Positions 10,801 to 21,208 of a stretch of DNA of 47,216 nucleotides are shown piece by piece. The position numbers were made by a program, and so were the translations under genes. How positions within the stretch are numbered: the first letter of the stretch is position 1; each line of letters starts with the position of its first letter. The stretch spans positions 3,314-50,529 of the forward strand of contig JAULBX010026263.1 of assembly GCA_032358255.1 (NCBI GenBank), written 5' to 3'. The stretch is from Heterotrichella gracilis (Eukaryota; Sar; Xanthophyceae; Tribonematales; Xanthonemataceae). Below the pieces are notes generated by a model. That model made no database searches. It saw nothing but the letters and a program-made list of their open reading frames with translations, and had not been told where the DNA came from.

Positions 10801-12462
10801 CCGGTTCTGCGCAAGTATTGTTGTCTTTTAGTCTAGACTTGATGCTGGTCCTTAGGGCAATGATGCACAGCAATCCACACCTTTCTCCTTCTGCTCCATA
10901 CATGTGCGCATTGCTAACACGCACTTCCCCGCCCCACAACAAACCCCAATACCCCATCAGGAGCACACCCCATAGCCCTACCTTGGGGTCTGTGAGATCA
11001 AATTGGTCTGCCCCAAACGCCGATACATTGGGCTTGATGCCACCGGTCCCCAGCGCAACAACGTAGAGCGAGCCAAACAGGATGGCGTTCTGGAAGGTGG
11101 TGGGGTACTCGTCCACTGGTGGGGTCAGGCCAGGTAGCCATGCGCTGAGGGCTAGGCTCACCATTCCCTGGCGACAGAGGGATTAGGGTTTAGGAATGAG
11201 GTTTTAGGGTTTGGAGGAGGCACTTCAAATGCGCTCAGCGCCAGGTTCACTAGACCCTGGTGACAGAGGGTTTAGGGTTGAACGGAGTGGTTTCATTGAC
11301 GGGAGATGATAATTATGTAGTTCGCAGCATTTACCATCAATTCAGGACCGTTTGAAGAGGACTGTGTGGCAAGCCGTGCTTTGGGGGCCAAATTCCAGAG
11401 CAGCATGCACTGGTTTCAATGTGCGATGGCATGCAGGCAATACGCAGGGTGGCAGCTGCCAGGGGGCGTACCACAAAGTAGATGCACGAGAACACCAGGA
11501 TGGTTTTGTAGCGCCCCCACAGCGAGTCCGCCAGCCATGCCCCCAGGAGTGGTGTGAGGTAGCAGGTGCCCTCAAACAGGCTCACTTGGATGGCTGCGCT
11601 GCCGGGGTCCTCGCCCATGACCCGGTACAAGTAGATGACCAGGTTGGTGGACAGTCTGCGATGCAGGGTGCAGGGTTAGGGTTACTTGGGGTTATAGGAT
11701 GTATCATTCAGGGTTTAGGGTCCTCGTCCATGACCCAGTACAGGTTGGTGGACAGCATTCGGTACGAGTGCCGGGGTTTAGGGTATAGGGTTTGAGGATT
11801 CAGGGTTGGCAGTGAACTCGGTGATGGCAACACTCTTGGGTCCGGTCCCAAGTTAATGCAAAATATGGGCACAGGAGAATCCCATGGCCGTGCGGATATG
11901 GGTGTGACAAGCGAAGCCAAGTGGGTGTCACAAGCCAAGCCCCCTGCCTGTCAAGACAGGCTGTAGACTATCAAGAGGGTCTGGGACTTACCCATAGAAC
12001 GCCAGCCGCTCACAGAACTCGTTACCTGCAAGCAGTAATACAGCATCCAGTCAAGCGCTTTGGGTCAAGAAATAATTTGAACCTGCTGCCCACATGCGAT
12101 GCAATGTACTGCTGCACTGGCACGCACGCTCCACAGGACCACACAAGCACACCCGCTGGGCCACATATCACATGTACCCAGAATGAAGGGACACCCAGCC
12201 AGCAACATGCAACAGGCATGCACAGGTCTCAACCAGGCCTGGCCTGGCAGTGCAGTTGCAGGAGCGGGTGCCCATGTGCTGTACATGCAATGTGCGCCAG
12301 TGGTGTTGCATGCCCCACAGGGATGGTCCCAGGCACTTCAGGGTTTTGCACACCCATACCTAGGATGAAGGGGCACACTGTGAGGAGCGTGGAGCGCCGC
12401 TTGGCCTGTGGTGTCGCCACCTGGAGCTCATCTGCCTCTATGGCGTGGCTGTGCGGGGCCAT
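7803..12462 (-). CDS. NRT1/PTR-family (NPF, POT/MFS) proton-coupled transporter, 11 exons
   Basis: The family carries nitrate, peptides or hormones with protons across membranes; the substrate cannot be told from sequence. Exons on the minus strand: 12462-12360, 12025-11992, 11655-11472, 11167-10982, 10725-10498, 10215-10032, 9975-9673, 9343-9165, 8936-8783, 8434-8217 and 7829-7803. All phases agree and give about 599 residues, the usual family length. Hallmarks are the proton-coupling ExxER motif ([11 protein letters not shown]) in helix 1, [65 protein letters not shown] and [16 protein letters not shown]. The cytoplasmic loop before helix 7 is long and polar (10215-10032). The last exon ([11 protein letters not shown]) is my choice from phase; reading on from 8217 without splicing also stays open to the same stop. 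Several introns contain decayed copies of exon junctions. Confidence 0.93.
8007..8330. repeat. Tandem duplication of the last long transporter exon (period about 206 bp)
   Basis: The segment around 8217-8330 (end of exon 10 with its AGGAG/GTGG junction) is repeated at about 8007-8125. Both copies keep the encoded YKTVE, the stretch that reads [10 protein letters not shown] in copy 1, and the AG/GT. The downstream copy lies in the predicted last intron and its downstream part is out of frame relative to the upstream copy. Confidence 0.8.
9298..9600. repeat. Decayed copy of transporter exon 8 acceptor region
   Basis: Bases 9298-9353 (start of exon 8 with its TGCAG acceptor on the minus strand) are repeated imperfectly at 9545-9600 inside the upstream intron, about 247 bp away. 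The copy retains the GCATGGC/GGCCCCAGC-like core and a TGC(A/T)-type acceptor region. Confidence 0.7.
11139..11280. repeat. Tandem copy of transporter exon 4 acceptor junction (period about 91 bp)
   Basis: The exon 4 start plus acceptor (11139-11186) recurs at 11231-11280, including TGCGCT, the CCCTGG(C/T)GACAGAGGG junction and a following TTAGGGTTTAG run. The copy lies in the intron upstream in transcript order. Confidence 0.75.
11606..11757. repeat. Copy of transporter exon 3 acceptor junction (period about 110 bp)
   Basis: GGGTCCTCG(C/T)CCATGACCC and CAGGTTGGTGGACAG occur in the true exon 3 start (11606-11655) and again at 11718-11757 in intron 2. The copy has lost about 12 bases between the two blocks. 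Confidence 0.8.
12171..12381. repeat. Copy of transporter exon 1 donor junction (period about 180 bp)
   Basis: The exon 1 end plus donor (about 12352-12381) recurs imperfectly at about 12171-12200 within intron 1, sharing the GAATGAAGGGACACCC-like block and a GTAC/GTAT at the junction. Confidence 0.6.
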
Positions 12463-13798
12463 GGTGCTTGCCCAGTGGCTCTGAGGCCAGGCAACAGCAG
12501 TGCTTTCTGGGCAAGCAAAGCGTGGTGGTTAGTCCTGGAGGGCTGCTGGGGGGGCAGGATGAAGGGGGTTTAAGTAGGCTAGCAACATGGTACGCAAGGG
12601 CTAGGTGTGGCCTGTCGCGCCATGGCAGTGCAATTGCAGGAGCTATGTCAATCCACTGTACATCCAATATGTGGATTGTGGGTTTTGAGCCGTGTGTCAA
12701 CCTGTGTCCGTTGATCTGGTGCAACTGGTGGGTGCAGCTGCCTACATCCTTTAGGAGTACCCATTGGCCGAAACAACCACCCACCAGTGTGCAGACAGCG
12801 CCACAAGTTGGCAGCTAGATAGCGTTCTGAGTAATCACACCTGCTCAACGTAGCAGACTCAGGACGCCTCGTGTGCTACAGTTGAAACGGGGTACCGCAT
12901 GGAGGCGCAGGCTAGTCCACCCCTCGCCACATCACCTCGACGTCGCTCTGGGCTGTGTTGAACTGTCTGCGGCGTGCTGTTTCGAGGGCCCAATGTGAGG
13001 TCTGTGGCAGAATTGACGTCCTCGCCCAAGGTTTGTGCGACTCAACTTTTTGGGTCTGCGGCGCCCGTTTGAAAACGTGCGTTTACTGGAAAATATGCTG
13101 TTTCCATGCACGTGCCCTTCCAAGGTTCACGTCATGGGTCAATTGGAGCCTCAACCTTGTTGCTACACAACAACCCACCAAGAACACGCGCTTGCTTCGA
13201 CCGTAACCCTGTTGTTTGAGACGCTAGTGCAGTGTTATGTGTGCCAGCTGCTCTGTTTTGGGCAAACTGCCAACACCCACGTGCTTAGCCACTGTGGCAC
13301 TCGAAATGAGCGGGAACTGGTCAAGTACGGATAAGTATCGTGCTAGACGAGTGCCGAAATGGTTGCGTTCAAGGCAAAGTTGACCAGGACAGTATTTCCA
13401 GTATTCGTGCGTCGCGCCATATAGTAGGCTTGTCTGTACGGTAAACCAAGGTACCCGGAGCAGACTGCAAGCGCTGAGATGATCACTCGGCATGTGGCGT
13501 TTCCTACCACCACGGTGGCAGCTAGACCTTCGGTATTGTGGCGCGGGCACATATGCTTGCCAAAGCACAGGTACACGCTCCTCTTGCCCTGTGCCAGCAT
13601 ACATTTGCACGCCGAAATAAGCGAGCGCATATGCATGCATTGTGTGCCAGGCAATGCCAGCGACTTCCGTGCACAGTGGTACCACATATATGCATTTGTA
13701 CACATATATGCATTGACACTGCAACCACAAGCACTGGGTTGCAAAGCTCGATTAACCTGCCCCAGGAACTGATATGGGCTAGGCATGTCACCAGCTGA
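12463..13798. other. Intergenic stretch between divergent genes
   Basis: This lies between the start of the minus-strand transporter and the first supported exon of the plus-strand membrane protein, so it should hold both promoters and the missing 5' exon(s) of the latter. Around 12590-12675 an echo of 12240-12300 is seen. Near 13683-13715 an ACATATATGCATT unit is repeated twice. Long minus frames (13224-13730) are unrecognised. Confidence 0.5.
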
Positions 13799-15067
13799 CC
13801 ACCCCTAGTACTGACCCTAGCCACTGCTGTGTGTATCAGTTCGTCAAGGTCACGGTTGCAACGACGAGGGTCAACTAACGATGAGCGAGGGGACTCAGGT
13901 ATGCTGCTTCACCTTACCCCAAGTGCTCATATCAACTACTGCAGGGTACCTTGTAGGTCGAACCAACCTGCTGCTTGTGTGTGTCGGTGCAGACCTCTCC
14001 GAGACGATGAAGGCAGATATGGAGCGTATGCAGCGCATGCAGGCAGCCAAGCAACAAGTATCCAGTCCAACTTTCCAGGACAAGGTGGGTGGTGCTTCAC
14101 AGCTGCCACATCTAGTTGCATGCACCGGCGGGAACTTGGCAGCGGCATGCCAACACATGCTTAGGATGGCAGCTTTGCACTGTGGTGGCGCTGCGCTGTG
14201 GAATGCCCACCCTATGAGCACATGGTGCTTCAAGCCCGCATGTAAAGGTGTCGCACGTGGGATTTGCTCTATGCTAATGGCGCCAACTGCTTAGCTCTCC
14301 CGCGTGCAGGCCGACGCGCCATCGTCTGATGGCCTCGATATCAAGGCGGCGATCGACAAGGTGTTGATAGCTGATTTCTTCTTTGTGGTCCTGGCACTGG
14401 CTTGGCTCGCTGCTGGGGTGGCTGAGAAGACAGCACTCAACTCATCGGTACGCAAAACCCTAAAACCCTAAATAACGTCTCCTGGGGACACGACCAAGCA
14501 TGTGGATCAAGGGCTCTCTTGCATGGCGCTCTGCGCTGCATGACATTTGTATTGTAGATGTTGCGGCACGTGCTGTGTGGATGTGGTAGCTAGTTTAGGG
14601 TTTTGCATGAGCTTGCAGGGTTTTGCAGGGTTTTGCGTGTGGTGTGCAGGTGCTCATCGATGCCTGGTTCCCGATGTGGCAGTTTGTCTTCCAGCCTGCC
14701 ATTGGGGTCCTGATGCTGGGCGCGGTAAGAACCACTTGTACCAGCCCTTGGTACCCCACTATGCATATACCGGCCGCCCCTCGAAAGGGCGCTCATCAAA
14801 GCATTGCAGGTCAATTCCCCTCTTTACACATCGCAAGGCCATTTACATTGTGCATTTTTGCGCGAGTAATAAAGAAAACAAGTGTCGAGCGTGTTTAGTG
14901 GGCGCCTGCCAGTCCTGCTGTCCCCAAGCATGTCTGTTTCCTGCCTGCCAGTTTCTGCTAACCCCAGCCAGTTTCTGCTATCCCCAAGGACTTCACTCAC
15001 ACTCATGTCCTGCCTGCAGCTTGCATCTGGAGGTCTTGGCTGGCTCAAGGAAAATGGCAGCAAGTGA
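13799..15067 (+). CDS. Small two-helix membrane protein, probably organelle-targeted (copy A; 5' exon missing)
   Basis: Exons: one ending at 13898 in phase 1 (frame open from 13799, no ATG seen, Ser/Arg-rich CISSSRSRLQRRGS suggesting a transit peptide), then 13993-14084, 14310-14447, 14650-14724 and 15020-15067 (TGA). All phases agree. The order is: basic targeting-like start, a charged helical stretch (LSETMKADMERMQRMQAAK), one hydrophobic helix (ADFFFVVLALAWLAAGVAE), a Trp-rich segment (VLIDAWFPMWQFVFQPA), and a short second hydrophobic part (VLMLGALASGGLGWLKE). I do not recognise the family with certainty; a plastid or mitochondrial inner-membrane protein is plausible. A partial tandem copy lies 3.7 kb downstream. 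Confidence 0.7.
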
Positions 15068-15630
15068 GAGGAGCTGATCTTGCATGCAAATGCTGGGCAA
15101 ATTAGGAGAACAGCAGCAAGTGATACGGGTGATTTTGCATGCGAATGCTGTGCGTGTCAAGGAGAAGAGCAGCAAATGATAGGAGCTGATCTTACATGCA
15201 AACGCTGGGTGCATCAAGGAGAACAGCAGCAGGTGATTGGGGCTGGTCTTACATGCAAATGCTGGAAGGATAAAGGCATGTGAGGGTCCATGGGGTGGGG
15301 CACACATGATGGCAATTTTGGCGCAAGGCGATTGGACTGCGGGAGAGGCAGCAATCGTATGGCCCCAAGGCGTGAAGCAATGAGGTTCATGAAGCAATAA
15401 TAGCACATCAGATTGGCTGCAATTTGTCATGAAAACAGCTGTTGGGATGTGAGCCATGTGGGTATTGCCCAATAGGATGCAGTCACCATGACAGGCAGAT
15501 GGGACATGGACAAAATGCTGCTTTACAATGACATCTGGTCATGGCGAGGTTTAGAAATTTGGTCTGGAACTATAGACTCAAGCGCTGTATGTATTTCCCA
15601 TGTATTCAGCAAAGGTATCGTTGATAAGCC
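14082..15630 (+). repeat. Partial tandem duplication, copy A block
   Basis: This block (intron after exon 2 through about 0.55 kb past the stop) matches 17749-19140 in exons, introns and 3' flank, including the CCCTAA-bearing intron and the same donor and acceptor sites. It is the longer version because it carries extra 56-bp units after the stop. Confidence 0.88.
15059..15284. repeat. 56-bp tandem repeat, about four units, starting inside the last exon
   Basis: Units begin at 15059, 15115, 15171 and 15228, each starting AGCA(A/G)(A/G)TGA and containing (C/T)ATGC(A/G)AA(T/C)GCTG. The first unit overlaps the stop codon of copy A. The paralogous block at 18748 carries only one unit, so the array expanded after, or contracted since, the gene duplication. 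Confidence 0.9.
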
Positions 15631-15744
15631 TTTTTACCAAAGGTATGAGATACTCGCAAAAGAGCTGTGCATTTTTGAAAGTTCAATTGTAGGCACATCT
15701 GGGCGCTTTATCCCATCCTGTTGCCCGCTGCCACCATGTCCTGA

Positions 15745-16605
15745 TCAGTTATAGGGAAAGGGAGTAGGCAACCCCCGCACTTGAGAAAATTCTTGCAGGA
15801 CATGGGTTGGCAATGCCCTGGCCATAGTGTTGCGGACCCCTGCCCCACAAATCACCAACCCCACAAGTTTGCCGTACTTGTTGACGACGGCGCCTCCAGA
15901 CAACCATGGTCTGCGTGCGCATCCAGATACATCTGTGGCCGCACCACTAGTCCATGGGTAGATGCCGTGGTTGTGAAGTCCCATTGGGACACGGTACCCG
16001 ACGTGACTGCCATGTGTGAGGATCCTGCTAGTGCCCCAAAGATGTACACTATTGCCCAACATTCTCTGTCATATCTGACCAGAATTCCCCTGCGCAGCAG
16101 TGGGTTCCCTCCAGTATCACGACGTCAGCCTGACCTTCTTCCTGATGGGACAGGGCAACAACGTCAGTAAGGTAGATTGTTCAGGCAAAGAGCATAGAGC
16201 ACAGCATAAAGCATAGAACTGAGCTACCAGCAAAACTAAGACATAGCATACCTTCTTGCCAAGTGCCGCAACGTGAACCTTCTCAGTGTCAAGGTTGCTG
16301 TATGTGGCAAAAACGCTTATTTTTTCGAGGTCAAAGTCTTGCAACAGATGTGCTGCACATGAAAATATTGCTGGGGTGCGTGGGTGGACAAGCAACCCTG
16401 TGCCTTCCATCAGGGGCTGCTGGGCGCCTGGGCCTTCCGGGCGCTCGGTTAGATCTGGTCCCTCATAGACCCACAGCTTGACGCAGTTGGGCCTGACCGC
16501 GGCGGTAACTTGCACACGTTGGCTGTCTAATGCTTCCACCACCTTTACCGAAACGGTAGAGGAGCTGACCGTCTGTGAGGTGAAAGTGACGGGCACACTG
16601 ATTTC
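15745..16605 (-). CDS. Trypsin-like serine protease domain (5' part missing, one frameshift)
   Basis: A chymotrypsin-fold triad can be traced. An exon ending at 16252 (donor GTATG) carries EGTGLLVHPR and the His motif FSCAAHLLQ. The next exon, from 16141 (CATCAG acceptor), carries the Asp motif GQADVVILE. After a one-base shift in a GGG run (16055-16057) it continues to the Ser motif RRPWLSGGAVVNKYGKLVG and ends at TGA (15745-15747). Without the shift the frame ends at TAG 16049-16051. No ATG is found: the 5' exon is preceded by an in-frame TAA, so upstream exons are missing. The SGG-x-VVN-x-x-G-x-LVG pattern suits Deg/TYSND1-type proteases, but the subfamily is not certain. It lies between the two copies of the membrane-protein gene, on the opposite strand. 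Confidence 0.6.
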
Positions 16606-17153
16606 AGCTTAAGCAATATTGCAGGACAAACGGTTGCGAAGGGAGAGTTGGGGAATGAGCAAGCAGCCAGTTTTTAAGCGAGCTGTTGCAAAAAGCTTTG
16701 CTGGCAGCACTGCAGAGCAACGTGGGTGCTCTTGCAGGAGATTCAATCTCAGAGAGGGTTTTGGCTGCGCCGAGTGGGCAGACTGTTGAGGGCAGACTCT
16801 GAGGGACTAGTACTGGAAACCTGCTTTAACACGCCAATGTTGTTGGGTTTGCCTCGAAAGTGGTATCGGTAGCGGTACTGGAGCGTGTCAGGTACTTGTT
16901 TCGTTCATGGGTCACTTGCTTGAGTGCACACCAAGGAGCACTGGATTGACACAGTTCGTATGTCCAACTGCTCAGACCCTCTGAGTGTTCAGGCTTTGGC
17001 CCCCGAGTTATCTTCCTCTAGTTTTAATGCTGCTGTAGGCTGGTAACACCGCCGTGATGTGCTGCCGCAACCTGTTGGATTTGAATGCATGCATCATGCA
17101 TGCATGCATCCTCTAGCTAGTAGTAGCCTTTTATGCATCGCTATTACTTGCAG
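16606..17153. other. Intergenic stretch
   Basis: No supported gene. It contains a run of ATGCATGC palindromes at 17084-17107. The missing 5' exon of the minus-strand protease should lie here or further right. Confidence 0.45.
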
Positions 17154-18753
17154 GATCTGTCCAGAAGCAGCATCGAGCAGTGGGCTCGGGCAGTTCTTCA
17201 CCCAATCACGAAGGTGAGAAACTGCTGGGTGCTTCTTTCAGCAACTGGCCAGCTGGTAACCCGCACCGACACTGGCATGTGGCAGCTGGCAGTTTTGGCA
17301 ATACAGGTAGACTAGTGTCAATGCAGAGCTATGCCGGATATTACAAGTGCCCTACTAACTGTGCAGAGAGAAGCCTGGAAGCAGTTGAGGCAGTTGGGGC
17401 ATAGGGGGGGGGGTGGGGGGGGGGTATTGTCACCCAGCATTTGTGTGTGCGATGATGATGGCGCGGAGGACGACGCGATGGAGGTGGAAGAAGAGTAGGT
17501 GGAGGAAGAGAAAGAGGGGTGGGAAGGGGATCATGTGCCTGCAGCCCACGTGAAGAAGCTGGTAGCGGAGAAGAACCAGCGCAGGTCAAAGAATATCTCA
17601 GACTGTCACAACGGAGTCAGCAAGCTGTGGGAGGTGCGTAAGCGTAGTCACTGTGCAACCATAGTCACAGCACGCTCTGGACTCAGGGAACTGCCTGGCT
17701 GCCATAATGTATACCCCGGACTACCCCTTGAATATGCCTTCATTGTGCATGGTGGGTGGTGCTTCAGAGCTGCAGCACCTAGTTGCATGCACCGGCGTGG
17801 ACTTGAGAGCAGCATGCCAATACGTTTGTCGGATGGCAGATTTGCACTGTGACGGCGCTGCGCTGCGAAAATCATACCCCATGAGCACATGGAGCTTCAA
17901 GCCCGCATGTAAAGGTGTCGCACGTGGGTTTTACTCTCATGGCATTGCTGGTCACTCATTAGCTCTCCCGCATGCAGGCCGACGCGCCATCAGAAGGCCT
18001 TGACATTGAGGCGGCCATTGACAAGGTGTTGATAGCTGATTTCTTCTTTGTGGTGCTGGCACTGGCCTGGCTCGCAGCAGGAGTGGCTGAGAAGACAGCA
18101 CTCAACTCATCGGTACGCGAAACCCTAAAACCCTAAATCACGTCTCCTGGGGCACAACCATCATGTGGATCAAGGGCTCTCTTGCATGGCGCTCTGCGCT
18201 GCATGATTGTTTTGGTGTGAAATTTATGGTGCTGTCTGGTGCTGGTAGCTAATTAAGAGTTTTGCATGAGCTTGCAGGGTTTTGCAGGGTTTTACATGTG
18301 GTGTGCAGGTGCTCATCGATGCCTGGTTCCCGATGTGGCAGTTTGTCTTCCAGCCTGCCATTAGGGTGCTGATGCTGGGCGCGGTAAGAACCACATTATA
18401 TAATGGAAGCTCTCATTACCATCCCATGCCTGGGCCCCCTGACAGGGTGCACACCAGAGCAGGGCAGGTTCATTCCCTCGATTCATGGCCATGTATATTG
18501 AGCATCTGTGCGCGGGTAACACGCACTGAGAGTAACTTTTGAGTGTGTTAGTGGGTGCCTGCCAGTCCTGCTGTCCCTAGGCATGTCTGCCACAGCGTTC
18601 CCTGCCTGTAGCTGCCAATGTCTGCTATCCCAGCCAGGGTATGCAACCTCCATCCAGGGTATGCAATCCCAAATCATTCCACTCACCCTGATGTTCTGCC
18701 TGCAGCTTGCATCTGGAGGCCTTGGCTGGCTCAAGGAGATTGGCAGCAAGTGA
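17154..18753 (+). CDS. Copy B of the membrane protein, with different 5' exons (possible chimeric gene)
   Basis: The last three exons (17978-18112, 18309-18383, 18706-18753, TGA) match copy A closely. One codon's worth is deleted in frame in the first, there are few changes (DIKAAID to DIEAAID, PAIG to PAIR, KENGSK to KEIGSK), and all splice sites are kept, which suggests selection. Homology begins only inside the intron after copy A exon 2. Upstream lie unrelated candidate exons: 17154-17213 (DLSRSSIEQWARAV) and 17499-17633 (acidic, then HVKKLVAEKNQRRSK), each phase 0 and therefore able to splice onto the copy B exons. No ATG is identified. An in-frame TAG at 17496-17498 is harmless if it is the acceptor. 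The 3' exons are well supported; the fusion is a hypothesis. Confidence 0.6.
17404..17424 (+). other. G-run with quadruplex potential
   Basis: Two long G tracts separated by a single T, in the intron between the candidate 5' exons of copy B. It may form a G-quadruplex in the transcript; it may equally be an unreliable homopolymer call. Confidence 0.7.
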
Positions 18754-19140
18754 GAGGGGCTGATTTTACACATGGAAATGCTGTGCGTGTCAAGGCATGT
18801 GAAGGGTCCTTGGGGCAGGGCACACATGGAGGCGATTTTGGGACAAGGCGGGCATAGTGCGGCAGTGCCAGGAATGTACGACGCTCAAGACGTGGAGCAA
18901 CAGGGTCCATGAAGCAACCACAGCACATCAGATTGGCTGCAGTATGTCATGGATACAAATAGTGGGATGTGGGTACTGTGGGTACTGCCCAGTAGCACTC
19001 AGGCAGCATGACAGACAGGCGGGACATGGATGAGGGCTGGCTTACGTCCGGCGGTGGCGAGGTTGACAAATTCGGTCTGGAACCATGGAGTTAAGCGCAT
19101 GCAATTTTTCTCATCCTATGTATCTCAGCTAGGGTATCAT
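17749..19140 (+). repeat. Partial tandem duplication, copy B block
   Basis: The counterpart of 14082-15630. The left boundary lies within the intron at GGTGGGTGGTGCTTCA; the right boundary fades at about 19140 after a shared GGCGAGGTT...TCTGGAAC segment. Confidence 0.88.
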
Positions 19141-21208
19141 CTCGCCTGGGGTTCTGATGCAAAGTGTGTCTTGGCTTTTCCCGCAGCGCGTAGTTAAAAT
19201 CTTAGGGGTGCAGTACAGAACAGCACTTTATATGATTGGTTCTGCTTTGCCATACTGACCCAGTAGTTTTGTGCATACAGCTTTATCTACTGATGATTTC
19301 TCACGTTGAAAATGTGCTGGCCCAGGGGAGGAAACCCGCATCGTCTGAGGGTCAGCAGGCAATGCGCTCAAATATATATTTTTGACTGCCGCCAAAGACT
19401 TGCAGGACCTTGGTGCCTGGCCCATATGGCCCGTAAAGCCGGGGATAGCCCCTGGGATTTGCTGTCACGGTGGCGGAGGACGTAAACCTGAAGACCATGT
19501 TCTCATGACTCTCATGGCTCCAGAGGAGGCTTTTCAATTTCAAATGTATATTCAAATAATTTGAACTGGTGGGCACTTGCAGCTGTCGGTTCGCTATTAG
19601 TCATCGAGAACCTGCTAATGAGCAGCAAGGCGACAGAAAAGTAGGCTGGAATTTAGGACACCCCCCCAAGCAGCACCCACTTTTTTAAACTTTAGAAGGC
19701 AGCGGTGAACTTTTCAGGACCCATTATCTATTGGTGCATGCCATGCCGAGCTGATCACAAGGGCTCTCCAACACGGCTGCAGCTCGTACTGTACTGTAAC
19801 AGTCCTCTGACGGCCCACCTCAGCACCGAGGGACTCCTGGAGTTTTAAGTGACGCTACCCGCTTCAACTATCTATCCTGCACACGTTTTATATGCTTGTG
19901 AAGCCCACCTGCCAGGAGCCACTGGCTGAGACTCTCTGTGGCTGCTGTGTCCCTGGTTCATAACCGTTTTACATGTAGCAACCCTCCACACCTGGTGCAT
20001 AGCATGCCGGCACTGGTCTCGCTAGTCTGTAAAGTAAGTCGGGGACAGAGCCCTCCAAGTTTTTGATACATGCAGTCAGGCTCAGGCTTCAGCATACCAG
20101 CCCCTCAGGAGTGAAGAGGCTCCTCAGCCTGCTCAGTGTGTGAGGTAAGCTGCAGTGGGTTACCCTTCATAGAAGGCTAAGCCTTCAAACTGGCCGACTC
20201 TGGCTGAACCCATTTACGTGCACCAACTTCAACGTTACATGTGAGTCAGAGTCTATTAGCAACTTGCAGACTGCTATTGTCAATGAGTAACACTCAGTCT
20301 GCCAAGCGGCTGCCCCATCGACGTATACACTCCGCTTGAAGGTGACGCTGTGTGGAACTGAGCACTTCCATGTTTGAAAATCTGCAGTGCACCCCGCCAA
20401 GACAACGCTTGTGGGTGGAGCATGGGCATCGTTGCATTCCACAGTCACATCGAACCCTCAGTTGGGAACTTGGAATTCAAAGACTGCCAGCATGCACACT
20501 GAGTGCATGTCAGGAGCTTCAAGTTAGTGACTTGTGTATGTGACTTCACAGTGCAGGCTGTGCCAGTTCCAGGCTTACAGCAAGTGACACCATGATCAAG
20601 AGCCCATTTGCAAACCTCCCTCCACAAGCCCCATTCAGCTCCAAACTCAAGGGGCGTCAGCGCACTTCAAGGTCCTCCAGCATGGGAGATGGAGACCTGG
20701 AAAGTGAAGTCCCTTCATATACAGGTGTGTACAGCACGAAGTCCTGACAATGCCTTGATGGGAGGGGCTGTTCAGTGGTGCACTGCCAGGAGTCCTGGGG
20801 ACAGTGACATGCATTGGCGCATACCCAGTCAGCACTATTCAGTCACTCATACCCACTTACTGCCACCTCCATGGTTTTTGGGTCACTGTCAGCCTGCAGC
20901 CTGCATGTATAATCTTGCTTCCTTGGTTCCCCAGCATGCGTGTACCTAGCACAAGGGAACATGCGCAAAGATACCAATATTGCAATTTTTACCAAAAAGG
21001 GGCCCAACCCAAGATATGCATATGTGCGCAAATGTTCAAATAATACTACATGTATGTACATGTGAGCACACATAAATTTCTTTCTGTGCCACATGCATGC
21101 AAAGGCTTGCATGTCCCAAATTTCTATCACCTGCCCTCTTGACTCGGGTCTCCTAAACTCACTGCAATCACCATCTGAATTACCTGAACCCAGCTCCCCG
21201 CATTGCAG
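19141..21208. other. Stretch with no clear gene; Cys-rich minus-strand fragments
   Basis: The minus strand has cysteine-rich open pieces at 20185-20448 (AGCTADFQTWKCSVP) and shorter ones at 20445-20627 and 20647-20835, with recurring W-x-C patterns. They are not in one frame and I find no convincing splice sites, so they may be remnants of an extracellular protein or chance. The right end should hold the promoter and the first exon(s) of the B3/SAND gene. Confidence 0.4.

Noticed and set aside
17452-17633. Alternative genetic code with TAG read as Gln, suggested by an in-frame TAG in an acidic stretch
   Set aside because: TAG ends the LRR, transporter, polymerase and ATP-grasp genes here, and the TAG fits as the end of an intron acceptor.
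20185-20835. Cys-rich extracellular protein on the minus strand
   Set aside because: The pieces are not all in one frame and no convincing splice sites connect them; kept only as a note in the intergenic entry.
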